Shown: in pieces, positions 1 to 9,745 of the stretch
How the letters are laid out: every line of letters starts with the position of its first letter
How positions within the stretch are numbered: the stretch's first letter is position 1
Source: Verrucomicrobiota bacterium
Lineage (GTDB): Bacteria; Verrucomicrobiota; Verrucomicrobiia; Limisphaerales; UBA8199
DNA: 43,665 bases
Assembly: GCA_029974925.1 (NCBI GenBank)
Contig: JARKQH010000107.1
Location: 1 to 43,665 of the forward strand
Reading direction: 5' to 3'
Translations under genes and position numbers: made by a program
The notes under the pieces: model-generated
What the model saw: the letters and a program-made list of their open reading frames with translations, nothing else
The model's database searches: none
What the model was told of the DNA's origin: nothing

Positions 1-414
1 CAGCAGGGTCTGCATGTCCGCCACGGCAACCTTGAAGCCGGGCAGGACCCTCCAGGTCTGCCCCCATTGCTGCATAAACCCGGCAAACCGCTCTCGCAAC
101 GGCCCCCCATCGCTCTGCCGCGCCAGATACTGCGCGTCGAAGGAGCTGTCCTCCAGGACCACCGAGCAAACCAGCACACTGCCGGTGTTGACCACCTGCT
201 GGACCAGCGCGCGCCCGCCATACACCGTCTCCTCCCCCATCCGCACGCAAAAGTCCTGGAGCACCTCCGAACTGCAGATCACCGGTTCCGGGCTGTAAAC
301 CTCGACCGAAGCCGAATGCCGGGTCAAATGAACCACACTTCCGCGCAATTCCAGACCCTGGCTGGTTCGGAAGGCGACAAAGCCCTCTTTAACATTTACG
401 TCATTCACGGGCAT
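1..414 (-). CDS. Partial CDS (C-terminus off the left edge): PilZ-like N-terminal region, possibly of an 'extracellular factor 3-OH-PAME'-type methyltransferase
   Basis: Reverse-strand frame open from ATG (412-414) to position 1: MPVNDVNVKEGFVAFRTSQGLELRGSVVHLTRHSASVEVYSPEPVICSSEVLQDFCVRMGEETVYGGRALVQQVVNTGSVLVCSVVLEDSSFDAQYLARQ... Not in the ORF track because it has no stop in the window. Family call is from recalled sequence style (EVYxP..I..SEVL.DF.....E..VY.GRA.V...VNTG) only. Confidence 0.6.
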   Translation of the reverse strand, partial: MPVNDVNVKEGFVAFRTSQGLELRGSVVHLTRHSASVEVYSPEPVICSSEVLQDFCVRMGEETVYGGRALVQQVVNTGSVLVCSVVLEDSSFDAQYLARQSDGGPLRERFAGFMQQWGQTWRVLPGFKVAVADMQTLL

Positions 415-540
415 TTTTTGGGCGCTGGAAACAAGCTGAATCACCAATCGCGCGGTCCGCGGTGGAATCCAACCACAAATTCTGGACACACCACCGGGGG
501 ACGTGTCCCGATTTGAGCCAGCGGGCCACGGAGAAACCGG

Positions 541-1815
541 TTAAAACCGCAAGCCGACTGAAAGCGCAACTGCATGACTGATAAAGTCATAGGTGCCGTC
601 TGCCGTCTGGAACGCGGCGGAGTAGCGGCTGCCCGCCACGGAATGGTTTGGGCCGTAGCCGAATTCATAGGCCAGGTCTGCAGTCCATTGTTTCCGGTGA
701 AACCCGATGCCGGCGCTGACGAAGTGCCGGTCCAGGTCGGCCACCAGCGGAGTGTAGTTTGCGTCCGGCACGGAGTTCTCGTTGTAAATGTAGCCAAAGC
801 TCACATGCCAGCCATTGGCAAAAAACCGGGTCACGCCAAATTCATAATACCAACTTGCATCCCAATACAAAGGCAGATTGACCTGCTGCGGAATCAAAGC
901 TCCAAGGCCACGCTGCTGACGAATTGCCAGGGCGTCCAATTGGTTCCACGCGGTGTAATCCGCATTAAACTCCAGATTCCATTGGGGCGTGGGGCGGTAG
1001 GAAATGCCCAGAACTGCTTTGAGAGGAAAACGAAAGTCCGTATCGGCACCCACTTGCTGGGGAGGAAACGCAGGCACGTTGAACGGGCCGTAGGAGAAAG
1101 GGAAAGAGTTGTAATACTCAGTATAGCCTTTCATGTTGACCTCGGTGGTGCTTCGGAAATTGGCTCCCAAGGAGACTTTATCATGCACGCGCCACAGCAG
1201 GCCAAGATTGTACCCCGCGCTCCACCCGTCGCCCTTGAACTTGAACAGGTCCAAGTCCTGGCTGGGCCAGATGAGGCCTTGGCGCAGGTCAACCTCGGCG
1301 TAATTCACGACGGCGCCTGCAGCCACTGAAACGTTCTCCGCCACCTGCCAGGAAACAACCGGGTTGATGTTATAGCTGCGAAGGGAGCCTTCGGTAGCGA
1401 CCGTCCGAAACCCTGTTTCTTGGGGCCAACGGGAACTCAGGCCGAAGGGCGAGTACAGGCCCAATCCGAGGCTAAGGTCTGAATTCTCCGGGCTCCAAGT
1501 GTAGAAGAACTGGGGGACCAGGTGGTTGTGTTTATCGCTGTGATACTTGGGCCCGCCCTGGGGAGGCACAAACCCGGCGTCCATGTGGATGGCATAGGCT
1601 CCGAACCGGACATTATTTCCCTCCAACTGGCTTATTCCGGCAGGGTTATAGAAGATAGCCGAGGGGTTGTCTGCGGTGGCCACAAATGCCATGCCACGCC
1701 CGACTGCAAAAGCATCCTGATCGGGCAAGGCAAAGCCGGTGGCGAACGCGGAATGGGCTGCGCTCAGCCAGCAGGCCGCAAAAGAATAGAGCAAGAGTGT
1801 TTTTCTCAGTTGCAT
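541..1815 (-). CDS. OmpP1/FadL/TodX family outer membrane protein
   Basis: Signal peptide MQLRKTLLLYSFAACWLSAAHSAFA then TGFALPDQDAFAVGRGMAFVATADNPSAIFYNPAGISQLEG, the classic FadL N-terminus; aromatic C-terminal ending VGLRF. Start chosen at internal Met (1815) to place the signal peptide. Confidence 0.9.
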   Translation of the reverse strand: MQLRKTLLLYSFAACWLSAAHSAFATGFALPDQDAFAVGRGMAFVATADNPSAIFYNPAGISQLEGNNVRFGAYAIHMDAGFVPPQGGPKYHSDKHNHLVPQFFYTWSPENSDLSLGLGLYSPFGLSSRWPQETGFRTVATEGSLRSYNINPVVSWQVAENVSVAAGAVVNYAEVDLRQGLIWPSQDLDLFKFKGDGWSAGYNLGLLWRVHDKVSLGANFRSTTEVNMKGYTEYYNSFPFSYGPFNVPAFPPQQVGADTDFRFPLKAVLGISYRPTPQWNLEFNADYTAWNQLDALAIRQQRGLGALIPQQVNLPLYWDASWYYEFGVTRFFANGWHVSFGYIYNENSVPDANYTPLVADLDRHFVSAGIGFHRKQWTADLAYEFGYGPNHSVAGSRYSAAFQTADGTYDFISHAVALSVGLRF

Positions 1816-1954
1816 AGACTCGTGATGGGTTAAAGCATATTGAATGCCGAGGTGTTCACACTGCAAAGTCCTGACTCATAACCAGCTACCTGACCCCGAA
1901 ATCCAAGGGTCTTGGTCCCGGAGAACGGCCGGCGTCCCGGTCCTTCAAAGATGC

Positions 1955-2875
1955 TTAAACATTCCCGGTCTGCCTTTCTTCGCGACATACCGATGTTCCG
2001 CAGTCAGCCAATCCACCGGGCGACTCCACGTCCGGGCCGGCTGTTTTTTGCCTGGATTTACGGGCTTCAATTACCTTTCGAAAGAACTCGTGCACACCCA
2101 TTCGGCTGGTGAACCAATTGCCCAACGTGGGCGAAAGGGCGGACAAAGCCAGGAGCGGCCGCACGGGGTAACGATTGACGATGACCTCGGGGAGATCGGC
2201 CTCGATGGCTTTGATCAAGGCTTTGGCGACCGCTTCGGGCCGGCAACCCGCCAGGAGGGCGGGAGCCGAGCAACCGCTCGAGCTTTTGAGCCGGGCGTAG
2301 ATGCCGGCTTCCACAAACCCCGGCACGATGACCGATGCGCTGACGCCGGTGCCGCGGTAGGTGGCGCGCAGGGAGGCAGTGAAAGCCACCAACGCCGCCT
2401 TGGTGGCGGCGTACGGCTCTTGACATGCGGGCCCCGCCTTGCCAGCCAGGGAAGAGATATTGACGATGTGTCCCTGGCGGCGCTCGAGCATCTCGGGCAA
2501 AAGATGCCAGGCCAGGAACATCGGCGCTTCCAGGTTCACAGCCAGCACCTCGGCGATCTGGCTTCCGGTCAGTTCGTGATAAACCTCGGTGTATTCAACC
2601 CCGGCGTTGTTGACCAGAACGTCCACGGGCCCGAAATCCCGTCGGACCCACTGGAGGATGTCCTGTCGTTGTTTGCCGTCCCGGAGGTCGGCGATGTAGG
2701 CCTTGGCGAAGGTGCCGTTCCCGGTTAGCGATTGGCGAAGGGGCTCCAGCTCGGCGCCGGGATGGGCCACCAAAGCGAGGCGTGCTCCCTTCCTGGCGAA
2801 CGCCTCCGCCATCACCCGCCCCAGCCCCCCGGAAGCGCCAGTCAGAAGCACCGTGTTGCCGCCTGAAAGATTCAT
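1955..2875 (-). CDS. Short-chain dehydrogenase/reductase (SDR)
   Basis: TGASGGLGRVMAEAFARKGARLALV, NNAGVEY, NISSLAGKAG, YAATKAAL (YxxxK). Confidence 0.92.
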   Translation of the reverse strand: MNLSGGNTVLLTGASGGLGRVMAEAFARKGARLALVAHPGAELEPLRQSLTGNGTFAKAYIADLRDGKQRQDILQWVRRDFGPVDVLVNNAGVEYTEVYHELTGSQIAEVLAVNLEAPMFLAWHLLPEMLERRQGHIVNISSLAGKAGPACQEPYAATKAALVAFTASLRATYRGTGVSASVIVPGFVEAGIYARLKSSSGCSAPALLAGCRPEAVAKALIKAIEADLPEVIVNRYPVRPLLALSALSPTLGNWFTSRMGVHEFFRKVIEARKSRQKTAGPDVESPGGLADCGTSVCREERQTGNV

Positions 2876-3001
2876 GCTGCCGGGAGAGCTTAGGGAACGG
2901 CTTTCCGCTCAACAACAAGAAAACCTCAAAACCACCGCGCGCCCCTTCGGGAGGGCGGCACCCACAGGAGGGGCCCCTACGGCCTTGTCAGGGGCCTGCC
3001 A

Positions 3002-4279
3002 TTAGCTTTTGGGCACGGCTCGTCGAGCGGGGTAGAGCAGGCGGAACTTGCCGGAGCTTTCGGGCAGGAGCAGGTCGGTGGGCTCGACGGTCACAAGCTC
3101 TGGGGCAACGCCCAGCAGCAGGGCCAGCCGGTGACGCAGGGTGGCGGGGAGCACGGACGGGCAGGGGGCCGCGTCGGGTACGAACCTCAAACGCCACCGG
3201 TCCGGTTCCTCGAGCAGTTGATAATGCGCCACGCCTTCCAGACCGGCAAAGCACTGGTCCACCTGCCAGGCGGTGACCCGCCGGCCGTCGGGCGACCGCA
3301 GGGCATCCCGCGACCGGCCGTGAACGGTGTAATGCACTGGCCCGCCGGCTTGGTGGCGCTCGACCAGGTCGCCGATGCGATAGCGGATCAAAGGCATGAA
3401 CTCGTTGGTCAGCGTGGTGACCACCAGCTCGCCCCGGCCCTCTGCATCCGGTTCGATCACCTCCAGGAAGGCCGTTTCCTCACTGGGCCGCATCCGGCCG
3501 TGGGTGTCTTCCATGAGCAGATGCCCCGTCTCGGTCGAGCCATACAAATTGAAAACCGGCACGCGGAACACGCGCTCGAGCACGCGGCGATGGGTGACGC
3601 TCACAAACTCGTAGCTCGCAAGGATGAATTGAAGCGAAGGCAGGCGGATGCCGTGGCGCTCGCAGTAGCGCGCGAACACGACGCCATAAACGGGGTCCAC
3701 ATCCAGAAACTGCGGCTCCCATTCCCTCGCCTCCGCCGCGATCCGCGCCAGGTCCCCCTCGCTCCACAAAAACGGCAGCCGCGAAAGACTCACAAAAAGG
3801 GCATTGCCCAACACCCGCTCGGAGCGGGTGGGGACGCCCCGGTAGCAAATGTCGCCGCTGCACACCGGCGAGCTGAGGGTGACGCGGCGGGCTTCGGGAA
3901 ACTCATCCAGAACATGGCGCACCAGCGGATTGAGCCGCAGGGCGCGCTCCTCCTGCTCATTCCACCAGCCGGCCCCCAGCAGCAGGGGCGTGCGTTCCTC
4001 CGACGTGCCCGAGGTGTGCTCCAGCTCGACCAGGTCCCGCTCGAGCAGGTCCTCCAATTCGACCTCCGCCCCGAGAAAATTGCGCGGGAAATCGCGCCGG
4101 ATGTCGGCCTTGGTCATCAAGGGCAGGCGGCGGAAGGGATCGGCCGCGCCCGGCTCGTCCCACGCGCCAAGGTATCGGTCGTTGTGATACAAGGGAATGC
4201 GCCGCAGCCATCGGGCCACGGGTTGCGTGACCGAGGGCGGCGCGGCCGCCGCCGGTTTCAGTTCAGTTGTTGCCAGCAT
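3002..4279 (-). CDS. PaaK-like AMP-binding protein (phenylacetate-CoA ligase / coenzyme F390 synthetase family)
   Basis: HTSGTSEERTPLL, FNLYGSTETGHLLMEDTHG, GRGELVVTTLTNEFMPLIRYRIGDLVE. Confidence 0.8.
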   Translation of the reverse strand: MLATTELKPAAAAPPSVTQPVARWLRRIPLYHNDRYLGAWDEPGAADPFRRLPLMTKADIRRDFPRNFLGAEVELEDLLERDLVELEHTSGTSEERTPLLLGAGWWNEQEERALRLNPLVRHVLDEFPEARRVTLSSPVCSGDICYRGVPTRSERVLGNALFVSLSRLPFLWSEGDLARIAAEAREWEPQFLDVDPVYGVVFARYCERHGIRLPSLQFILASYEFVSVTHRRVLERVFRVPVFNLYGSTETGHLLMEDTHGRMRPSEETAFLEVIEPDAEGRGELVVTTLTNEFMPLIRYRIGDLVERHQAGGPVHYTVHGRSRDALRSPDGRRVTAWQVDQCFAGLEGVAHYQLLEEPDRWRLRFVPDAAPCPSVLPATLRHRLALLLGVAPELVTVEPTDLLLPESSGKFRLLYPARRAVPKS

Positions 4280-4371
4280 GGGTCAAAGCATTGGGCGCCT
4301 GGGCGCACGAATGAAACATATTAGCACAACTTTGGCTGGATGAAAACCGGCCATGCGGCCCTCGTGCCGCC

Positions 4372-6114
4372 CTACGCGGCGGCGCTTTCCCGCCATTCGA
4401 TCACCTTGAGCTGGACGGACAGGCGGCCATGGTAATGGTTGACCTGGGGCGCGAAGGCCAGGTCAAAGGCATCCTCGGGCAACAAGCGGTTGCCCACCGA
4501 CCACCAGACGGCCTCCTGGGTGGTGGGGCCGTCGGTGACCCATAATTTGGCGTGTTGTTTGTCGGCGCCAAGCCGGACCGGCGGGCGGGCCAGCCGCAGA
4601 TTGCGGGCGCAGAACTGGACGGGCGGATTGCCGTGGCCAACGGGTTTGAGGCGGTCGAGCTCCTCGAGGCTGGCGAGGGTGAGGTCCGCCAGACCCACTT
4701 CCGCATCCAGCCGCAGGGAGGGTTGAAGGCTTTCCTTCCGAAGCGCTTGCCGGGCCAGCTCATTGAGCCGGGTGCGGAAGGACTCGAGTTTTGACGGTTC
4801 CAGTGCCAGTCCAGCCGCCATGGCATGGCCGCCATGGCGAAGCAACAGGTCCTCGCACTGGCGCAAGCTCGCCGCGAGGTCAAACCCTTCGATGCTGCGT
4901 CCCGAGCCGCGCCAGGCCCCGGCATCGCCGCCAACAATTATCGTCGGCCGATAAAACTGCCGCAGAATTCGGGAGGCCACGATGCCCACGACACCGAGGT
5001 GCCAGGATTCACGGCCCTCAACGATGACGAAATCACGGTCGGGGTCGAAGCGCGACCGGACCGCGGCGAGGGCTTCGTCGAAAATGCGCCGTTCGATTTC
5101 CTGCCGTTCGCGGTTCTGCGCGTCGAGCTGCCGGGCCAGCGGATGAGCCAGGGCGAGGGTGGGGGTTTGCAGCAGGCGCAACGCGGCTTCGGCGGTTTCC
5201 AAACGCCCGGCGGCATTCAGGCGCGGCGCAAGCTGGAAGCCCACTTCATGCACTCCGAGCGGGGCCGAACTTCGAGCCACTTCCTTGAGCGCCACCAAGC
5301 CGGGACGGGTCGTGGTCTCGAGCCGTTGGAGGCCGGCGGCGACCAGGATGCGGTTTTCGCCCGTCAAAGGAACCACATCGGCGACCGTGCCCAGCGCCAC
5401 CAAATCCAGCAGCGGCCTTAAGTCGAACGCGCCCGCCGCCGGCCAGCCGGCCTGGCGCCCATGCTTGACCAGGGCGTGCGCCAGCTTGAACGCAAGGCCC
5501 GCCGAGCAGAGTTCCGTAAACGGCGCCTTGCCACCCGGCGAGGTTGAAGCAAGGCGCGGATTCACCAAGGCGCGGGCGTCCGGCGGCGGATCAGAAACCT
5601 GGTGATGATCCAGCACGATGACATCCACCCCCCGCTCCTTCAGCCAGGCGATGGGGCTTCGGGCGGTGGAACCGCAATCCACCGCCAGCAGCAGGCTCGG
5701 GGCGAACCGTTTGAGACAATTCTCGATGGCCTCCTGGCTCAGCCCGTAGCCCTCGTCCATCCGGTTCGGCAAATACCATTCGACCCGCCAGCCCAGCGCC
5801 CTCAAAACCTCCACCAGCAGCGCGGTGGAGGTCACCCCGTCCACATCGTAATCCCCAAAAATCGCCAGCGGCTCCTGCTTGTCCCGCGCCCAAACCAGCC
5901 GCTCGACCGCCGCAGCCATGTTCGGCAGCAGAAAGGGGTCCGCCAGGTGCTTGAGGCGCGGTTCGAGGAACAGCGCAACCTGGGCAGGCTCCCCGATTTC
6001 GCGGTTCAACAGGCATTGGGCCACCAGCGGCGCAATGCCCAGCCGGGCCGCCAGCTCCGCCGCCCGGGCCGGCTGCGGAGGGGCAATGGTCCAGCGGTAT
6101 TTCACGCCGCCCAT
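4372..6114 (-). CDS. recJ: Single-stranded-DNA-specific exonuclease RecJ
   Basis: FGDYDVDGVTS, VDCGSTA, VLDHHQVSDP, LVALGTVADVVPLTGENR, PRLNAAGRLETA, GHAMAAGLAL. Start taken at MGGVKYRW (6114) rather than the longer ORF start at 6309. Confidence 0.93.
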   Translation of the reverse strand: MGGVKYRWTIAPPQPARAAELAARLGIAPLVAQCLLNREIGEPAQVALFLEPRLKHLADPFLLPNMAAAVERLVWARDKQEPLAIFGDYDVDGVTSTALLVEVLRALGWRVEWYLPNRMDEGYGLSQEAIENCLKRFAPSLLLAVDCGSTARSPIAWLKERGVDVIVLDHHQVSDPPPDARALVNPRLASTSPGGKAPFTELCSAGLAFKLAHALVKHGRQAGWPAAGAFDLRPLLDLVALGTVADVVPLTGENRILVAAGLQRLETTTRPGLVALKEVARSSAPLGVHEVGFQLAPRLNAAGRLETAEAALRLLQTPTLALAHPLARQLDAQNRERQEIERRIFDEALAAVRSRFDPDRDFVIVEGRESWHLGVVGIVASRILRQFYRPTIIVGGDAGAWRGSGRSIEGFDLAASLRQCEDLLLRHGGHAMAAGLALEPSKLESFRTRLNELARQALRKESLQPSLRLDAEVGLADLTLASLEELDRLKPVGHGNPPVQFCARNLRLARPPVRLGADKQHAKLWVTDGPTTQEAVWWSVGNRLLPEDAFDLAFAPQVNHYHGRLSVQLKVIEWRESAAA

Positions 6115-6302
6115 AGTGACGAAACCGCGACGCAACTCAAGTCCCGCCGCAGACCATTCCGCCGGCCCAAAAGATGGGGGGAAAGGGCTGCCGGGAGAAG
6201 CCAAACGGCGCGGACCTTGATTCCGCCGACGCCCGCCAAGGATTGCGGCGCCAACACCGGCTTGGGCAACGATTCCGCCGTTTTTTCCGGTTTTTGACCC
6301 GC

Positions 6303-6330
6303 TTGACACTTATGCCTTGATTGATATTGT
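6303..6330 (+). promoter_or_regulatory. Candidate sigma70-type promoter upstream of rpmH
   Basis: TTGACA (6303-6308), 16-nt spacer, TATTGT (6325-6330), 83 nt upstream of the rpmH ATG. Confidence 0.5.
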
Positions 6331-6413
6331 CTTGGATTCCGATTGCGGAGTGTTTCCCGGCGATGCTGTGAGGGAACACGGCGCGCGAGGCGCGCCAGTG
6401 CAGAGATTTTTTT

Positions 6414-6551
6414 ATGAAGCGACAATATCAGCCATCGAAAATCCGGCGCAAACGCCAGCATGGGTTCCTGAGCCGCAACTCGACCAAGAGCGGTCGCGGC
6501 ATCCTCAGGAATCGGCGGCGCGTGGGGCGCAAGCGGCTGACCCCGGTCTAA
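6414..6551 (+). CDS. rpmH: 50S ribosomal protein L34
   Basis: Manual translation: [45 protein letters not shown]. 45 aa, below the cutoff of the supplied ORF track; immediately upstream of rnpA. Confidence 0.97.
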   Translation: MKRQYQPSKIRRKRQHGFLSRNSTKSGRGILRNRRRVGRKRLTPV

Positions 6552-6560
6552 TGGGCTGCT

Positions 6561-6932
6561 GTGATGGCCGCCGGAAGCCCATTGCGGCTGCGGCTCGGGC
6601 GCCCGGTGCGGATTCGTCAAAACCGGGAATTTGCCCGCGTGCGGGCGGAAGGCCGGCGTTTGGCGTCGGGCTGTCTGGTGGCCAACTGGCGGCCTTTGGC
6701 GGGCGGTTCGCGGTCGCGGTTGGGCGTGATCAGCAGCGGCAGCCTGGGCTCGGCGGTCGCGCGCAACCGGGCGCGGCGGCTGCTGCGCGAGGTGTTCCGG
6801 CGCCACCAGCATGAGCTGGCGCAACCGGTGGACCTGGTGTTGATCGCCCGCCAGTCCATTGTTGGCAAAGGGCTGGCGGAGGTGGAGCGGGATTTTCTGA
6901 ACGCCCTGCAAAAAGCAAAATTGTGCAGTTGA
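6561..6932 (+). CDS. rnpA: Ribonuclease P protein component
   Basis: [18 protein letters not shown]..., SRLGVIS...[19 protein letters not shown] (RNR signature), synteny with rpmH/yidD. GTG start at 6561 or ATG at 6564. Confidence 0.95.
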   Translation: MMAAGSPLRLRLGRPVRIRQNREFARVRAEGRRLASGCLVANWRPLAGGSRSRLGVISSGSLGSAVARNRARRLLREVFRRHQHELAQPVDLVLIARQSIVGKGLAEVERDFLNALQKAKLCS

Positions 6933-6951
6933 CCAGCAACAACAGCGGCGC

Positions 6952-7239
6952 GTGAACGCGGCCCAACACATTCTCATCCTGGCCATCCGGGCTTATCGCC
7001 TCACGATTTCGCCCGCGAAGGTGTTTTTGTTCGGGCCCGCGGCGGGGTGCCGGTTCGAGCCAAGCTGCTCGGTGTATGCCGCCCAGGCGGTGGCCGCGCA
7101 CGGCGCCCTGTCGGGAAGCTGGCTGGCCCTCAAGCGGATTGGGCGATGTCATCCCTGGGGCGGTTGCGGCCATGATCCCGTGCCGGCCAAAGTGTGTCCG
7201 CCGCACGGCTCCAGTCAGTCCTGCTCCTGCCCTCCCTAG
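6952..7239 (+). CDS. yidD: Membrane protein insertion efficiency factor YidD
   Basis: [12 protein letters not shown]...[49 protein letters not shown] start; synteny. Confidence 0.94.
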   Translation: MNAAQHILILAIRAYRLTISPAKVFLFGPAAGCRFEPSCSVYAAQAVAAHGALSGSWLALKRIGRCHPWGGCGHDPVPAKVCPPHGSSQSCSCPP

Positions 7240-7247
7240 ACGTTTTC

Positions 7248-9095
7248 ATGGATCGTAAATCTATCCTCATCCTGGTGGTTTGTTTTGTCCTGCTGATGCT
7301 CTGGTATCCGCTGGTCAACAAAATCTTCCCACCCGTTCCGCTGCCCGCCGGTGCGACCAACGCTCCGACGGCGGTGGCTGCCGCCACCAACGGCGCGACC
7401 TCCGCCCCGCCCGTTGCCGTTCCCCCCGGTCTGACTGCCGCCCCGGCGTTGCCAGCCGTCATCCCGGCCGCGCCTGACGCGCCGGAGGAACTGATCGAGC
7501 TCACCAACGCCATGGCCCGCTACACCTTCACGTCGCGGGGAGGGGGACTCAAGCAGGTCCAATTGCTCGAGTACCCGGAAACCGTGCCCACCCGCCGGCA
7601 GCGGCGACAAGGACCGCAGGACGTGGCCACGCTCAACGTGCCGGCGCCCGCGCCCACGCTGGCGTTGATGGACGGCCCCGCCTGGCAGGGCGACGGCCAG
7701 TTCGAGTTGACGCGCATCGAAAACGGCGTTCAGGCGCGGAAGCTGCTCCCCAACGGACTGGAGATCCTCAAGACCTTTCACTTGAGCACCAACTACCTTC
7801 TGGAAGCCCGGGTGCGGCTCGAAAACCGCGGTCCCGAGGCGCTGGCGCTGCCGCCGCAGGAGTGGGTGGTCGGCACCGCCACCCCCATGAACGCGCAGGA
7901 CGACGGCTCGGCCGTTGGCGTCATGTGGTTCAACGGTTCAGGCGAAACCGACATCAGCGCCCCCTGGTTCGCCAACAAAACCCTCGGCTGTTTCCCCGGA
8001 ACGCCGCGCGCCCTTTATCAGGCCGGCCAGAGCAATGTCGTGTGGGTGGCGGTCCACAACCAGTTTTTCACCCTGGCGGCGATGCCCCAGCACCCGGCCC
8101 TCGAGGTCATTGCCCGCAAGCTCGAACTGCCCCGGCCCACCGGCGAGGATGCCCGCGACCTGCCGCCCAACCGGCCCCCGCCGCTGGGGTACCAGGCCAC
8201 CATGGTTTATCCCGGCCTGACTTTGGCGTCCGGCCAGGCCCTCGAGCGCGACATCCACATCTTTGCCGGTCCCAAGGAGTATCGGACCCTGGCGCGCATC
8301 GCGGCCCGTTTTCATAATGACATTGACCGGGTGATGGGGTTTGGCGGGTTCTTTGGCTTCTTCTCGAAGGCGCTGCTGTTGAGCATGAACTGGCTGCATC
8401 ATGCGCTGAGTCTCTCCTACGGCTGGGCGATCATCGTCATTACGATCATCATCAAGCTGCTGTTCTGGCCGCTCACCCAGGCCAGCACCCGCTCCATGAA
8501 ACGCCTGCAGGCCCTCCAGCCGCAAATGAAGGCCATCCAGGAGAAATACAAGGATGATCCCGCCCGCATGAATCGCAAAATGATGGAGTTCATGCGCGAG
8601 AACAAAGTCAGCCCGCTGGGCGGCTGCCTGCCCATGCTCCTGCAAATGCCGGTGTTCATCGGCTTCTTTTACATGATCCGCAGCGCCATCGAGCTGCGGG
8701 GCGCCGCCTTCCTCTGGGTGGCCGATCTCAGCCGGCCCGACACCCTGTTCATGATCCCCGGCCTGGGCTTCATTCCCTTCATCGGCGTGCCCGGCGTGGG
8801 GCTGCCCTTCAACCTCCTGCCCCTGATCATGGGAGCCACCATGTTCTGGCAGGCCCGGCTGACGCCGCCCTCGCCCGGCATGGACCCCATGCAGGCCAAA
8901 CTCATGCGCTACATGCCGCTGATGTTCATGGTTTTCCTGTACAATTTCTCCGCCGGGCTGACCCTTTACTGGACGGTCCAGAACCTGTTAACCATCGCCC
9001 AGACCAAGCTGACGAGCACCCAGCCCGCCGCGGCGGCCGCCCCCCAACCGGCCAAACCGGCGGCGCCGTCAGCTCCGTTGAAGAAACGCAAATAG
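7248..9095 (+). CDS. yidC: Membrane protein insertase YidC
   Basis: MDRKSILILVVCFVLLMLWYPLV; LFWPLTQASTRSMKRLQALQPQMKAIQEKYKDDPARMNRKMMEFMRENKVSPLGGCLPMLLQMPVFIGFFYMI; NLLTIAQTKL. Start at the internal ATG (7248). Confidence 0.97.
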   Translation: MDRKSILILVVCFVLLMLWYPLVNKIFPPVPLPAGATNAPTAVAAATNGATSAPPVAVPPGLTAAPALPAVIPAAPDAPEELIELTNAMARYTFTSRGGGLKQVQLLEYPETVPTRRQRRQGPQDVATLNVPAPAPTLALMDGPAWQGDGQFELTRIENGVQARKLLPNGLEILKTFHLSTNYLLEARVRLENRGPEALALPPQEWVVGTATPMNAQDDGSAVGVMWFNGSGETDISAPWFANKTLGCFPGTPRALYQAGQSNVVWVAVHNQFFTLAAMPQHPALEVIARKLELPRPTGEDARDLPPNRPPPLGYQATMVYPGLTLASGQALERDIHIFAGPKEYRTLARIAARFHNDIDRVMGFGGFFGFFSKALLLSMNWLHHALSLSYGWAIIVITIIIKLLFWPLTQASTRSMKRLQALQPQMKAIQEKYKDDPARMNRKMMEFMRENKVSPLGGCLPMLLQMPVFIGFFYMIRSAIELRGAAFLWVADLSRPDTLFMIPGLGFIPFIGVPGVGLPFNLLPLIMGATMFWQARLTPPSPGMDPMQAKLMRYMPLMFMVFLYNFSAGLTLYWTVQNLLTIAQTKLTSTQPAAAAAPQPAKPAAPSAPLKKRK

Positions 9096-9151
9096 ACTGG
9101 GCAAACCGCCGCCTCTGCTTTAATAGATAACCCATCACGCAAGCGCACGAT

Positions 9152-9601
9152 ATGCCTGCCGAACCAAAATTGACGCTCGAAACCCTGTTGAACCTTCTCG
9201 GGTTCCAAGCCACCGTCGAGGAACACCGCATGGAGGATGGCATCCTGCTGGACGTGAAGACCGACGACTCCGGCCGCCTGATCGGCCGGCAGGGCCAAAC
9301 CCTTTCCGACCTCCAGTACATCACCAATCGCCTCCTCTTCCAGCAGGACCCCGCCGTTCCCAAGGTCATGGTGGATGTCAGCGGCTACCGCGCCCAGGCG
9401 CGGGAGGCCCTCGTCAAAAAGGCCAAAGAAGCGGCCGAAAAAGTCCGCCGCTGGGGCGACGTGGTCGAGCTGGAACCGCTCAGCGCGTTTGACCGCCGCA
9501 TCGTTCATCAAGCCCTGAAGGATGATCCCACCGTCGAAACGCACAGCGTCGAAGTAGAAGGCACCGACAAGAAGGCGATTCTTCTCCGCCCCCGGCATTA
9601 A
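9152..9601 (+). CDS. jag: Jag/KhpB-family KH-R3H RNA-binding protein
   Basis: Follows yidC; GRLIGRQGQTLSDLQYITNRL (KH GxxG-like) and R3H-type PLSAFDRRIVHQALKDDPTVETHSVEVEG. Confidence 0.88.
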   Translation: MPAEPKLTLETLLNLLGFQATVEEHRMEDGILLDVKTDDSGRLIGRQGQTLSDLQYITNRLLFQQDPAVPKVMVDVSGYRAQAREALVKKAKEAAEKVRRWGDVVELEPLSAFDRRIVHQALKDDPTVETHSVEVEGTDKKAILLRPRH

Positions 9602-9745
9602 CCCCGCCCGAGGCCGGGACGCCGTGGCCGCCTGCAACGGCCGCGCCGGGGAGAAGCTTCTCAAAAAAAAGGGACGCGGCGTTGTCCCTCCAGCGCCGCC
9701 CCTTCTCCGCTTTATTTGCGTCGCGCTCGGGCCTATCCTTCCAGC

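Noticed and set aside
541-4279. FadL-SDR-ligase region as a new lipid-signalling biosynthetic cluster
   Set aside because: Only loose functional affinity; genes are separated by non-trivial gaps and there is no direct evidence of a shared pathway, so kept only as a remark.
7041-7080. GGTTCGAGCC as a tRNA T-loop
   Set aside because: It encodes CRFEPSC of YidD; no acceptor or anticodon stems found around it. No tRNA genes recognised in the window.
9644-9702. Hairpin/A-tract after jag (GAGAAGCTTCTC AAAAAAAA, GGGAC...GTCCC) as terminator
   Set aside because: A tract rather than T tract follows the hairpin on the plus strand; no convincing intrinsic terminator in either direction.
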